A stretch of DNA of 64,000 bases, taken from the NCBI GenBank assembly GCA_028277395.1, contig JANQGJ010000096.1:25725-89724 (forward strand), read 5' to 3'. This document shows, piece after piece, positions 27,642 to 35,178 of this stretch. The DNA comes from Bacteroidales bacterium. Lineage in GTDB: Bacteria; Bacteroidota; Bacteroidia; Bacteroidales; F082. The position numbers and the translations under genes are program-made. How positions within the stretch are numbered: the stretch's first letter is position 1; each line of letters starts with the position of its first letter. The notes beneath the pieces are model-generated. The model was given only the letters and a program-made list of their open reading frames with translations, searched no databases and had not been told where the DNA came from.

Positions 27642-28235
27642 TTATCTAAGTGAAATATCAAATCCGGGATTTTTATTCAGGAACTGTCGTATATATTTCA
27701 AACACTTCAGTTTTTTATTTTTGGCAGATTGTTCTCCTTTATATCCCATTTTTATGGCAATCTCATTCATGTTTAACCGCTCATAATAAAAAAGCCTGAG
27801 TACTTTTTTACAATCGCTGCTAACTGAGTTCAGCAATTTTTCAATTGACTTTATTCTCTCAGTATTTTCCATGTGCTCTGCCGGTAATTCATAATTGTCT
27901 ATATACCCATATTCTCTTTGTAAGATCCTGGTATGGTTTTTAACACCTCTCAGTTTATCAAGCCATTTATTTTTACAAACAGAATATATATATGTCTTTA
28001 TTTTACAATTAAGCTGAAGGTCACCACTTTTGATTTTTTTATAGAAAATAACAACACTTTCCTGGAAAATATCTTTGGCATCATCGTCGGTTCCGTTGTT
28101 TTGTTTGATATATCCCTTAATGATATCATAATACTGGCTGTACAATGCTTTCAGGGCAGTGTTGTTTGATTTTTCGTTTGCCGACCGTATTAAGGTTATT
28201 ATCTCAGAATCACTTATTTCACTTGTCCTTTTCAT
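27642..28235 (-). CDS. Sigma-70 family (ECF-like) sigma factor
   Basis: 197 aa from the ATG at 28235; a frame to 28301 adds 22 residues of non-conserved sequence. Region 2: YSQYYDIIKGYIKQNNGTDDDAKDIFQESVVIFYKKIKSGDL and TYIYSVCKNKWLDKLR. Region 4 is SDCKKVLRLFYYERLNMNEIAIKMGYKGEQSAKNKKLKCLKYIRQF with the helix-turn-helix. It directs RNA polymerase to alternative promoters. It is followed by the anti-sigma-like TPR gene and faces the CHAT gene. The regulon is unknown. Confidence 0.88.
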   Translation of the reverse strand: MKRTSEISDSEIITLIRSANEKSNNTALKALYSQYYDIIKGYIKQNNGTDDDAKDIFQESVVIFYKKIKSGDLQLNCKIKTYIYSVCKNKWLDKLRGVKNHTRILQREYGYIDNYELPAEHMENTERIKSIEKLLNSVSSDCKKVLRLFYYERLNMNEIAIKMGYKGEQSAKNKKLKCLKYIRQFLNKNPGFDISLR

Positions 28236-28472
28236 AAAAGTACCGATATCAGATATAACTTGAAAAGCTTTACAATATTGGATGAAATAACTTGTTCGCA
28301 AATAGCAGGTCCATCACCTTCATTCTATTTCATCAGTTGTAATGCCGGTTATCTGTAATATTTAATCAACAAACATAAATCTTTTTTTTTCGTGTTACAT
28401 TATTGTTGAAAATTATCAGAATCTGAAAATAGAATTTAAATAGCAAACTCTAATTTATAATCATAATAAAGA

Positions 28473-28829
28473 TTACGTTGACAGCCGATTTCCTGATACA
28501 ATAAGTTCATGAATGTAGTTAATTTTCGCTTCAAGTGAGTTTAATCTTAATTCATAAAGGCTGTGTAAATCTACACTCCTGTTATTTTCATTTTCATTGT
28601 TCTTGTTTTCAGACAGACAGTTTATTTTATTTATATCAAACTGTAGCAGGTTTACAAGCGTTATATTAAGAATTTCAGAGATACTGATAAGTTTAGGTAA
28701 ATCGATTTTTGTTGTTTCATTTTCGATTCGGCTATAGGTTGTTTGTGATACATTTAGCTGAATTGACATGTATTCCTGCGAATATCCCCTTAATTCTCTG
28801 ATTACTCGTACTTTTTCTCCAATGTTCAT
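28473..28829 (-). CDS. XRE-family transcriptional regulator
   Basis: 118 aa. N-terminal helix-turn-helix (about 1-62): VRVIRELRGYSQEYMSIQLNVSQTTYSRIE followed by LPKLISISEILNITLVNLL, a textbook Cro/C1 fold. The C-terminal half has an Asn/Glu-rich linker and a helix (LYELRLNSLEAKINYIHELI) that probably dimerises. It is a DNA-binding regulator at the edge of a 703-bp gap between two sigma-factor systems; its target is not known, but the neighbours are candidates. Confidence 0.85.
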   Translation of the reverse strand: MNIGEKVRVIRELRGYSQEYMSIQLNVSQTTYSRIENETTKIDLPKLISISEILNITLVNLLQFDINKINCLSENKNNENENNRSVDLHSLYELRLNSLEAKINYIHELIVSGNRLST

Positions 28830-29532
28830 CTCGTTAGGTTTGTTTTTGAGCGGTTTGTATTAATATCAATTAATAAAATTATTTTATCATAACATAGTTT
28901 CTAATATATATTTTCGAAACAGCATTGCATTCCATACCAGATTAAAACAAATGACTAATTCGTAATATTTGGGCAAAGGAATACTTTTATTTGAGTTAAT
29001 TTAGTCAAGTTGATTATGCTGAGTCTTATTATTAAGACAGCTAAATACCGATTTACCCTTACTCATATTAAGACCTTTTTTACCATGGAAATCATCTGTA
29101 ATTTTCAACATGCTGTTTAACAAATCAGTATGACAAATAATTCAGTCATTTATTGTTGAAATTGCCTAATTACCAACCTACTCTAAAGGGTAGGTTTTTC
29201 TTTTGCTATCTTGCAAATTGATGATAATTCTGCTTTAATAATTGCCTTTTAGGAATTGATTTTATCATTTCATACAAACAGAATTTTGATATTCATATTA
29301 TGAATATTTTATGCGTAGAACGTATAATGTAGTCATTACGTGCACCCGGTTTATTGATCTCATTTCATTTCTTTGATCTTATCATAATGCTTCCGGTTAT
29401 ACCTCTGTAACATTGATTGTACCACATAGAATAACCGGGTTTTAATAAGAAAGTCAACAGTGTTTGTTAAACGCTGTGATTTTTAATGAACAGGCAAAAA
29501 ATGATCTATTAAATCTTTAAAACCAATCAGTA
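28830..29532. other. 703-bp intergenic region with several dyads
   Basis: No convincing ORF. It contains a terminator-like hairpin (29177-29199), a perfect 8-bp inverted repeat ATATTCAT-ATT-ATGAATAT (29289-29307), and a CCGGTTAT/ATAACCGG pair (29393-29400 and 29431-29438) spaced by 30 bases. It separates the divergently transcribed XRE and sigma genes and may carry their promoters, operators or a small RNA. Confidence 0.5.
29177..29199 (+). terminator. Terminator-like hairpin with no plus-strand gene upstream
   Basis: CCTACTC and GGGTAGG pair (one T-G wobble) around a TAAA loop, followed by TTTTT and then CTTTT. On the plus strand there is no coding gene for more than 2 kb upstream, so it would end a small RNA or attenuate the transcript that leads into the sigma gene at 29533. 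Confidence 0.5.
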
Positions 29533-30138
29533 ATGAAAACCCAAACTCCATACTATGATGACAACGAACTTTTAACAGGAATAAGAAATAAAAATACAGA
29601 TGTAATAAGATACATTTATCAAAACCTGAAACCTATTATCCAGCGATTTATCGTTAAAAATAGTGGCGACGAGATTATTACCGAGGATATATTTCAGGAA
29701 ACTCTGATTGTTGTTTTTAATAAACTACGAAAAGAAGATCTATGTCTGACATGTAGTTTCAATACATATTTCATTGCTATTTGTAAAAAGATTTGGTACA
29801 ATTATTTGAGAAAGAGAAGTTATAATTTTATTGATTTCACAAATGATGTTGAAAACTTCAATTTCCAGGAAAAGTCATATGAGCTTAACAGTACACCAGA
29901 GTTTACCAGGTTGTTTTTCAAACATTTCAACAAAATGAGCCCCAAGAGCAGAGAAGTCTTAATTTTATATTTTAATAATGTTCCGGCAGATGTTATTGCT
30001 ACCAGATTGGGTTTTAAAAATAAGGAGTATGCAATAAGTAGAAAATATAAGTGTTTGAAAAGACTGGTTACAAGTATAAAAAGTGATCCCAAATTAAATG
30101 ATATAGCAATAGAGGATGAAAAAATTGAATTATTTTGA
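29533..30138 (+). CDS. Sigma-70 family (ECF-like) sigma factor
   Basis: 201 aa. Region 2 includes IRYIYQNLKPIIQRFIVKNSGDEIITEDIFQETLIVVFNKLRK and FNTYFIAICKKIWYNYLRKR; region 4 is KMSPKSREVLILYFNNVPADVIATRLGFKNKEYAISRKYKCLKRL. It is the same type as the sigma factor at 27642-28235. The next gene, a membrane protein of the anti-sigma layout, overlaps its end by 23 bp. Both lie head-on to the type II secretion operon, so control of that operon is a reasonable but untested inference. Confidence 0.88.
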   Translation: MKTQTPYYDDNELLTGIRNKNTDVIRYIYQNLKPIIQRFIVKNSGDEIITEDIFQETLIVVFNKLRKEDLCLTCSFNTYFIAICKKIWYNYLRKRSYNFIDFTNDVENFNFQEKSYELNSTPEFTRLFFKHFNKMSPKSREVLILYFNNVPADVIATRLGFKNKEYAISRKYKCLKRLVTSIKSDPKLNDIAIEDEKIELF

Positions 30139-30451
30139 ACTTATTGACAAGTATACAAATGATGAACTGGATGAGGGAGAGCGTACAAAATTCGAAACAG
30201 ATCTGATTATTAATTCGGATTTGTATGAGCAATTTAAATTATACAATGAAGTTATAAGCCAATTTGAGGATAAGGAATTAATTGATTTCAATCAGGTAAT
30301 TAATGAGGTTTCAGACAGTTATAATAAAAATAAACATATTCAGTATAAATTTCCCGGTGCTGTTAACAGTTATGACGTGATTGCTATTTTAGTTTTTATA
30401 GTTCTTGGCATATTTTTGTGCTTGTTTTACTTTTATTATCTACATGTTTAG
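30116..30451 (+). CDS. Small anti-sigma-like single-pass membrane protein
   Basis: 111 aa. The N-terminus (NYFELIDKYTNDELDEGERTKFETDLIINSDLYEQFKLYN) has the Bacteroidota anti-sigma pattern 'I.kYl.gelse.E...Fe..l..n..l..e...y'. A C-terminal TM helix (about 86-107) is followed by only a few residues. It begins inside the sigma gene (23-bp overlap) and ends 4 bp into the convergent pseudopilin gene. It probably sequesters the sigma factor at the membrane. It lacks the periplasmic sensory domain of the pair at 26857. Confidence 0.6.
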   Translation: MKKLNYFELIDKYTNDELDEGERTKFETDLIINSDLYEQFKLYNEVISQFEDKELIDFNQVINEVSDSYNKNKHIQYKFPGAVNSYDVIAILVFIVLGIFLCLFYFYYLHV

Positions 30452-30915
30452 ATAGGTGCCTTTGGTAAATATGTCACCGCATCATATTTTTTTCGGATTA
30501 CAATATTGTTTTTTTCAAATTCATTAAGCGATATTTTTATACCATTTATTAATCCATCCGTTACAGTGTTATTATCAAGATAAAATTCGATATTGTTGAT
30601 TGTAAATTTCAATGTATCAGAATTTTTCTGTGAGTTTATTACAATATTGTTTTCTGAGAATTCATATTTTACAGAATGATCTTCATAAACACATGATAGT
30701 TCATTATCAACTATGGTAATTAAATCACATTCTTCCATATCAATTTGCAGGCGATTGTAAAATAATATTTGTGATATTTTAATACTTGCATTTTTTTGAA
30801 AATCGAATGTGCCTTTGAATGTAAGATAATAAACAGTCAGCCCCGAAATCAATACCAATGAACTTATTGCCAGGGCAACAATTATTTCTGTTAGTGTAAA
30901 GCCTTTTAATTTCAT
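30448..30915 (-). CDS. Minor pseudopilin, GspJ-like
   Basis: 155 aa. A class III prepilin leader, MKLKG, is followed by FTLTEIIVALAISSLVLISGL, with the +5 Glu and hydrophobic N-terminal helix. The remaining beta-rich domain fits a minor pseudopilin by position at the end of a type II secretion-like operon. It is processed by the prepilin peptidase encoded at 39836 and joins the tip of the pseudopilus. GspJ versus GspH is not resolvable from sequence alone. Confidence 0.75.
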   Translation of the reverse strand: MKLKGFTLTEIIVALAISSLVLISGLTVYYLTFKGTFDFQKNASIKISQILFYNRLQIDMEECDLITIVDNELSCVYEDHSVKYEFSENNIVINSQKNSDTLKFTINNIEFYLDNNTVTDGLINGIKISLNEFEKNNIVIRKKYDAVTYLPKAPI

Positions 30916-30917
30916 CT

Positions 30918-31289
30918 TCAGTTTTCTGGATTGTTCGATCTGGTATCGGTAATTATAGTTTTAAAACTGTAAACTTTGGTATTATTTTTATCGGTGATAT
31001 CTATGATAATTTGATAAACATTTATCCTTGAATCTAATTCTACAACTTCTTTTGTAACTGTTAAACCATTAATTGTTAGCTTTTCATCAAAATAATCATA
31101 ATTTCTGCATGTTTCAGCCAGAACTTCGTTTGATAACAGAAATGCCTGCATTTTTAAGTCAACTTTATTACCGGTATTCATTTTGATGAAAAAAGAGAAT
31201 ACTAATGCAGCTATTAAGAGAACCAAAGTCATTGAAATAACAGATTCAACTAATGTGCTACCCTTTAACTTTCTATTTGTTATAGCCAT
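30918..31289 (-). CDS. Minor pseudopilin, GspI-like
   Basis: 123 aa. Leader MAITNRKLKG, then STLVESVISMTLVLLIAALVFSFFIK: Glu at +5 after the cleavage Gly and a hydrophobic helix. The C-terminal part (LTINGLTVTKEVVELDSRINVYQIIIDI) is a short beta domain. The small size and location before the GspJ-like gene fit GspI. It overlaps the GspK-like gene by 10 bp, so translation is coupled. Confidence 0.72.
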   Translation of the reverse strand: MAITNRKLKGSTLVESVISMTLVLLIAALVFSFFIKMNTGNKVDLKMQAFLLSNEVLAETCRNYDYFDEKLTINGLTVTKEVVELDSRINVYQIIIDITDKNNTKVYSFKTIITDTRSNNPEN

Positions 31290-32548
31290 TTTAGTATATC
31301 TTTTTTAGATTTATTGAAAATTCCCGGCAAAATATTGAGGTAGCCCGGTTGACGATTATTTAATAATCTGGTGTTAAGCAGATAATTTTCATGAATAGAT
31401 GAACTTGTAAACAGGATTGTAGATCTGCAGATCGTGTTTCCTGTTATTTCGCCACCAGCTTCAAATAATCCGTTACAAAATACCTGTCCTCTGACACTGG
31501 CGCTTTCACTTAATGTAAATAATGTTGATTTTTGATTAATATTATCGGGAGCGATAAAGATCAGACCAACTACTGATGATAACCCTGATATAGTTACATT
31601 TCTGTAGCTTTTAGGTTTATCATGGGTTATTAGTGCCACAACCGATGGGTATTGTAACTGACAGTTTTCCCCAATAAAGATCGAATCGCTGGCAATACAC
31701 TGAATTACACCTTTAAAATCATCGGAAATCTCAATATAAGGTGCTTTAATAATAATATCCTCCAGTTTTGCCGAAGAATCTATTATAATTGATGTTTCAG
31801 ATTCAATTATGTATTTACCTTTCAGGCTGATATTGGCAAGAGTAATATCTGATTCATCAAATATTATTTTGGCAGGTTTGGTAAATTCATTTTCTCCTTC
31901 ATCTCCCTTAATGCTGCTGAAACCATCCTGAATAGAATTCACTAATTGAAATTGAAAAAAATTTCTTACCGAATCAATGGTTGAATAGTAAACCGAAGGC
32001 ATCATTGATTTACTGACGTTTATTTTTCCATTTACCAGTTGTTTTCCTGTAAACGGATAATTCCCGAGGTTACCTCGTTTAATCCCTTTACCTGGAAGAT
32101 AAACATCACCTTCAATAATCGAGTTTCCACATAACCTGAGTGGTGTACCTTTTTCAAGCAGATACAGGCAATAATTGTTTGTTTCATCAATTGTATACCC
32201 TTCAAATGCGGTTTTGCCATGAACCTTACTGCCAACAACTTTGGTAGCTCCAATAACATTCAGAAATCCCCACCTGTGTTTAAACATCGTTACCTCTCGT
32301 TCATTATCATTCAAATACGATGACAAATCATTATCCTTCCATGCAAACCTGTTGTTGTTATAAAGAAGATATTTAATTGCTGAATTGACGTCAGAAATAG
32401 CAATACTTGTTTTTATGGCTTTTGACTGATAGAATGAAACAATACCTGCCTGCATTAGTATTGTGCTTACAAAAATTGTAATGGCGACCAATATAAAAAC
32501 AGTAAATGCCAATACCGAACCCGAGAGTTTATTTTTTCGAATCTTCAT
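31280..32548 (-). CDS. GspK-like membrane protein with beta-solenoid region
   Basis: 422 aa. N-terminus MKIRKNKLSG, then SVLAFTVFILVAITIFVSTILM, is prepilin-like but lacks the Glu at +5, a feature of GspK-type minor pseudopilins. A middle domain (about 40-190) is followed by repetitive strands such as ITLANISLKGKYIIESETSIII and APYIEISDDFKGVIQCIASDSIFIG, which recall bactofilin-like or right-handed beta-helix repeats. This long repetitive region is not part of classical GspK. The assignment rests on operon position and N-terminus. It overlaps the MORN gene by 20 bp. Confidence 0.55.
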   Translation of the reverse strand: MKIRKNKLSGSVLAFTVFILVAITIFVSTILMQAGIVSFYQSKAIKTSIAISDVNSAIKYLLYNNNRFAWKDNDLSSYLNDNEREVTMFKHRWGFLNVIGATKVVGSKVHGKTAFEGYTIDETNNYCLYLLEKGTPLRLCGNSIIEGDVYLPGKGIKRGNLGNYPFTGKQLVNGKINVSKSMMPSVYYSTIDSVRNFFQFQLVNSIQDGFSSIKGDEGENEFTKPAKIIFDESDITLANISLKGKYIIESETSIIIDSSAKLEDIIIKAPYIEISDDFKGVIQCIASDSIFIGENCQLQYPSVVALITHDKPKSYRNVTISGLSSVVGLIFIAPDNINQKSTLFTLSESASVRGQVFCNGLFEAGGEITGNTICRSTILFTSSSIHENYLLNTRLLNNRQPGYLNILPGIFNKSKKDILKWL

Positions 32549-33218
32549 TCACAGGTACATTTGCATTATTTTCAGGAACTTCATCCGGGTCTACTATATC
32601 AGCATCTTTGGATTTTTTGTTTTTTTTCTTCTCTTTTTTTTCTTTATCGAAAAGCTTTAAGTTTTTGATTCCTAAGAAACCGCCATCATATGGTTTCCCT
32701 TTCTTATACTTTTGCCTGGTTAAAAGTTCTCCTTTTTTATAATCTGATTGCCAGCCATGTTGTTTCCCATTTTTGTAATAATAACTGGTAACTATCTGGT
32801 TATTCTCATCATAGGATATCGACTCTCCATTTTTCCTGCCTTTTTTCCAGCTATCCAAAGTTGTTAATGATCCATCTTCAGTCCAGTTCATCCAGGTTCC
32901 TGACTTTAACCCGTTTTTGAAAAAACCTTTTACAAGAATGTCTTTAGTGTTTTTTTTAAAATAGAGATACTCTCCATGTAATAGGTAACCAGTGTATGCA
33001 CCTTTGGTATAGTTAATAATTCCTTTGTCGTACCAATAATAGACCAGGTCAGTTTTCGATTTCCTGGTTTTCTTTTCCGTTTGTATTTCAAAACTATATT
33101 CACCATCTTTTGTTTCAACACTAACTTTTCTTGTTTTGTTCATGAAAAAGTCAGATTGACCATATAAATTAAAACAAATAAATACGATCTGAAATATTAT
33201 AATAATCTTGGTTTTCAT
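32529..33218 (-). CDS. Secreted MORN-repeat (YwqK-like) protein
   Basis: 229 aa. Signal peptide (about 1-20, ending LYGQS), then MORN-type repeats such as YDKGIINYTKGAYTGYLLHGEY, GFFKNGLKSGTWMNWTEDG, SWKKGRKNGESISYDENNQ and YYKNGKQHGWQSDYKKGEL. The C-terminus is a Lys-rich then acidic tail (FDKEKKEKKKNKKSKDAD). MORN proteins of this kind are common in Bacteroidota envelopes; often annotated YwqK antitoxin, a label I would not trust here. It sits inside the secretion operon and could bind peptidoglycan or a machine component. The role is unknown. Confidence 0.7.
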   Translation of the reverse strand: MKTKIIIIFQIVFICFNLYGQSDFFMNKTRKVSVETKDGEYSFEIQTEKKTRKSKTDLVYYWYDKGIINYTKGAYTGYLLHGEYLYFKKNTKDILVKGFFKNGLKSGTWMNWTEDGSLTTLDSWKKGRKNGESISYDENNQIVTSYYYKNGKQHGWQSDYKKGELLTRQKYKKGKPYDGGFLGIKNLKLFDKEKKEKKKNKKSKDADIVDPDEVPENNANVPVNEDSKK

Positions 33219-33227
33219 GACATATGT

Positions 33228-33716
33228 TTAGTTACAAAGTTTCACCGATTTTGTGTCTTTTTGGAATGATAGTAATACCGAATCATAACAAACATCAATC
33301 AGTTTTACTCCACCCTTTTCACTACCCTTACTAAGGATTACACTTTTACCATCAATACTCAAATTTGCTGAGTACTGACCACTGGAATTGTTTTGCAAAG
33401 CACCAAGGTATGTTACTTTTGGCCAGACCACATTCTTTTTTTTTGATGCGGCATTACGTCGTGATGCGGAATTTTTTTTTGGTGATCCCTGCTTTGTATA
33501 GCTGTTTACAGAAAGAAACGGATCCGGATAATTTAGAAGCAGCCTGATCGTATCACTTGTAATTTCTACCTTGTCTTTTTTTATTTTGTTGTTTTGAGTA
33601 ATTGTAATATTGTCATTATCACTGAAAATTACACTGATTACTTTATACATAATGAACACCCATATTACAATTGTAACAGGGAGCAATATTGTTCGTATAT
33701 GCTTTAATTTTCTCAT
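33228..33716 (-). CDS. GspC-like inner-membrane protein
   Basis: 162 aa. One N-terminal TM helix (about 10-30), then a Lys/Asn/Ser-rich linker (NSASRRNAASKKK) and a small beta domain (VTYLGALQNNSSGQYSANLSIDGKSVILSKGSEKGGVKLIDVCYDSVLLSF) that resembles a GspC HR domain or PilP: 'Y.G.l.....A.v.i.g....v..G....g..l..I..d.v.l'. In type II systems this links the inner-membrane platform to the secretin. It overlaps the FN3-like gene by 4 bp. No PDZ domain is present. Confidence 0.6.
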   Translation of the reverse strand: MRKLKHIRTILLPVTIVIWVFIMYKVISVIFSDNDNITITQNNKIKKDKVEITSDTIRLLLNYPDPFLSVNSYTKQGSPKKNSASRRNAASKKKNVVWPKVTYLGALQNNSSGQYSANLSIDGKSVILSKGSEKGGVKLIDVCYDSVLLSFQKDTKSVKLCN

Positions 33717-34645
33717 TTTGCACTGAGTTCAAATGACCAAAGTTCGCTAAACTCACCCCTGTTTCCGGCCTTGTCAATACCTTTTACTCGCCAGTAATAA
33801 ATACCATTTTCTAATTCGGTTTCATATTGGTTACCTGTGACCTTTGCATGTTCAATTACAGTAATCATACTCTCATTTGAATAAATATAAAGAGAATCGT
33901 ATTCCGAGGAGCCTGAGATTGGCGGTGAATTCCACACGCACAGTACAACTGAATCATTAATTATGCTATTATTTAATGGGCTTATCAGTGTTCGTTTCTC
34001 TGGAACCGTTATGTCAATAAAATAACTTCTCTGGCTGTACAATGTTTCGGAAATCTCGTTTCTTGCATTTACTTTCCATGTGTATGAACCCTGAGTTTCA
34101 GGAACTGATAAACTAATGCTGGTTTCAGATGTAATTGTATCTAAAATAGGTACCCCTTCCTGTAAAATAACCAGGTTATAGTTTTCAGCATTGTATAGCT
34201 TATTCCAGTAGTAATTTTGTGTTAGTGAATTTGTTGTGTCATTTTCAACTGGTGTGTATAATATTACGGTTTCATTGGTTAGATCAGGTGTTGAATCAAT
34301 AACCAGGGAATGAACGGAATATTCTGTTTCATAAACAGAATTAAGTGCTCTTACCCTCCATTCGTATTTATTTGGATTTAAATTAAACAGAAATTGGTTA
34401 CCTGAAATAGTAGTGTCAAGAATAAGACGTTCAGTTTGAATAAAATCAGGAGTTGCGATCTGCAGTTGATATTTTTCTGCGTCTTCAACATAATCCCACC
34501 AGAATGTATTTGTACTTATTGTTGTTTCAAGATTATTATGAGGTGCTAATAGTACAACTTTGCTTTCAGAAATATCATTTACAAAAATGTCTGAACAACC
34601 AATGGTTAAAAGCACTAATACTATGTATATTGACGGATTTCTCAT
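33713..34645 (-). CDS. Lipoprotein with three FN3/Ig-like repeats
   Basis: 310 aa. Lipobox LTIGC at about 13-17. Three tandem beta-sandwich repeats follow, each with a W.Y...A..Y.LQI phrase and a terminal Y.W.VRA/RVKG: WWDYVEDAEKYQLQIATPDF ... YEWRVRAL, YWNKLYNAENYNLVIL ... YTWKVNAR, and CVWNSPPISGSSEYDSLYIY ... YYWRVKGIDKAGN. It lies on the outer-membrane or periplasmic side. The gene is fixed in the secretion operon by 4-bp overlaps on both sides, so it is probably a lineage-specific accessory of the machine, for example a pilotin-like or surface factor. That role is inference. Confidence 0.65.
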   Translation of the reverse strand: MRNPSIYIVLVLLTIGCSDIFVNDISESKVVLLAPHNNLETTISTNTFWWDYVEDAEKYQLQIATPDFIQTERLILDTTISGNQFLFNLNPNKYEWRVRALNSVYETEYSVHSLVIDSTPDLTNETVILYTPVENDTTNSLTQNYYWNKLYNAENYNLVILQEGVPILDTITSETSISLSVPETQGSYTWKVNARNEISETLYSQRSYFIDITVPEKRTLISPLNNSIINDSVVLCVWNSPPISGSSEYDSLYIYSNESMITVIEHAKVTGNQYETELENGIYYWRVKGIDKAGNRGEFSELWSFELSAK

Positions 34646-35178
34646 CTGTTTTTGTTTGTTATGTTTTGGATATACATTTCACTAAACAGGTTTTTTTTCC
34701 TGGTTTTCCGGTTCAGATAAGTAGCAAATCTTACAGAAATAACTTTTCCCAGAGATTTTTCCTGTTCGATGTTGTTTAACAGCTTTAGAAGATTAACAAA
34801 AGAGCCTTCGGTTTTTACAATATTTGTTTCTATTGTAAATGTATTTTCTTCCCGTACGATGGATGGTGTAAGTTCACTAATTATAAGTGAATGAGAGTCG
34901 CAGTAATTACTAACTCTGCTAATAATCCGGTTTCTTTTGTTTAATTCCGCATCACCTGATGATTCAATTGTGCCAGCTATATTATCTAACTCATTTTGTA
35001 GTTTTAGTATTTTTTGCGGAAGATTCCGTGACCTGCTTTTTTCAGATAACATAAGCTTATATTCATCATATAAAACAAATGTTTTCTTAAAGGAGAACTG
35101 ATAACTCAAAATGAGCACAAGTACTGTTATCAGTGCTGTATATAACAATTTCTTCTTTATTTTGTTTGAAAACATCAT
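34642..35178 (-). CDS. GspM/PilO-like inner-membrane protein
   Basis: 178 aa. TM helix at about 10-28, a coiled-coil segment (KSRSRNLPQKILKLQNELDNIAG), then a ferredoxin-like domain (HSLIISELTPSIVREENTFTIETNIVKTEGSFVNLLKLLNNIEQE). This is the layout of PilO/GspM, which pairs with the PilN/GspL partner encoded directly upstream (1-bp overlap). It forms part of the inner-membrane assembly complex. Confidence 0.65.
   Translation of the reverse strand: MMFSNKIKKKLLYTALITVLVLILSYQFSFKKTFVLYDEYKLMLSEKSRSRNLPQKILKLQNELDNIAGTIESSGDAELNKRNRIISRVSNYCDSHSLIISELTPSIVREENTFTIETNIVKTEGSFVNLLKLLNNIEQEKSLGKVISVRFATYLNRKTRKKNLFSEMYIQNITNKNR

Noticed and set aside
32529..33218. YwqK antitoxin label for the MORN protein
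   Set aside because: The common automatic name refers to MORN repeats only; here there is a signal peptide and a secretion-operon context, no toxin partner.
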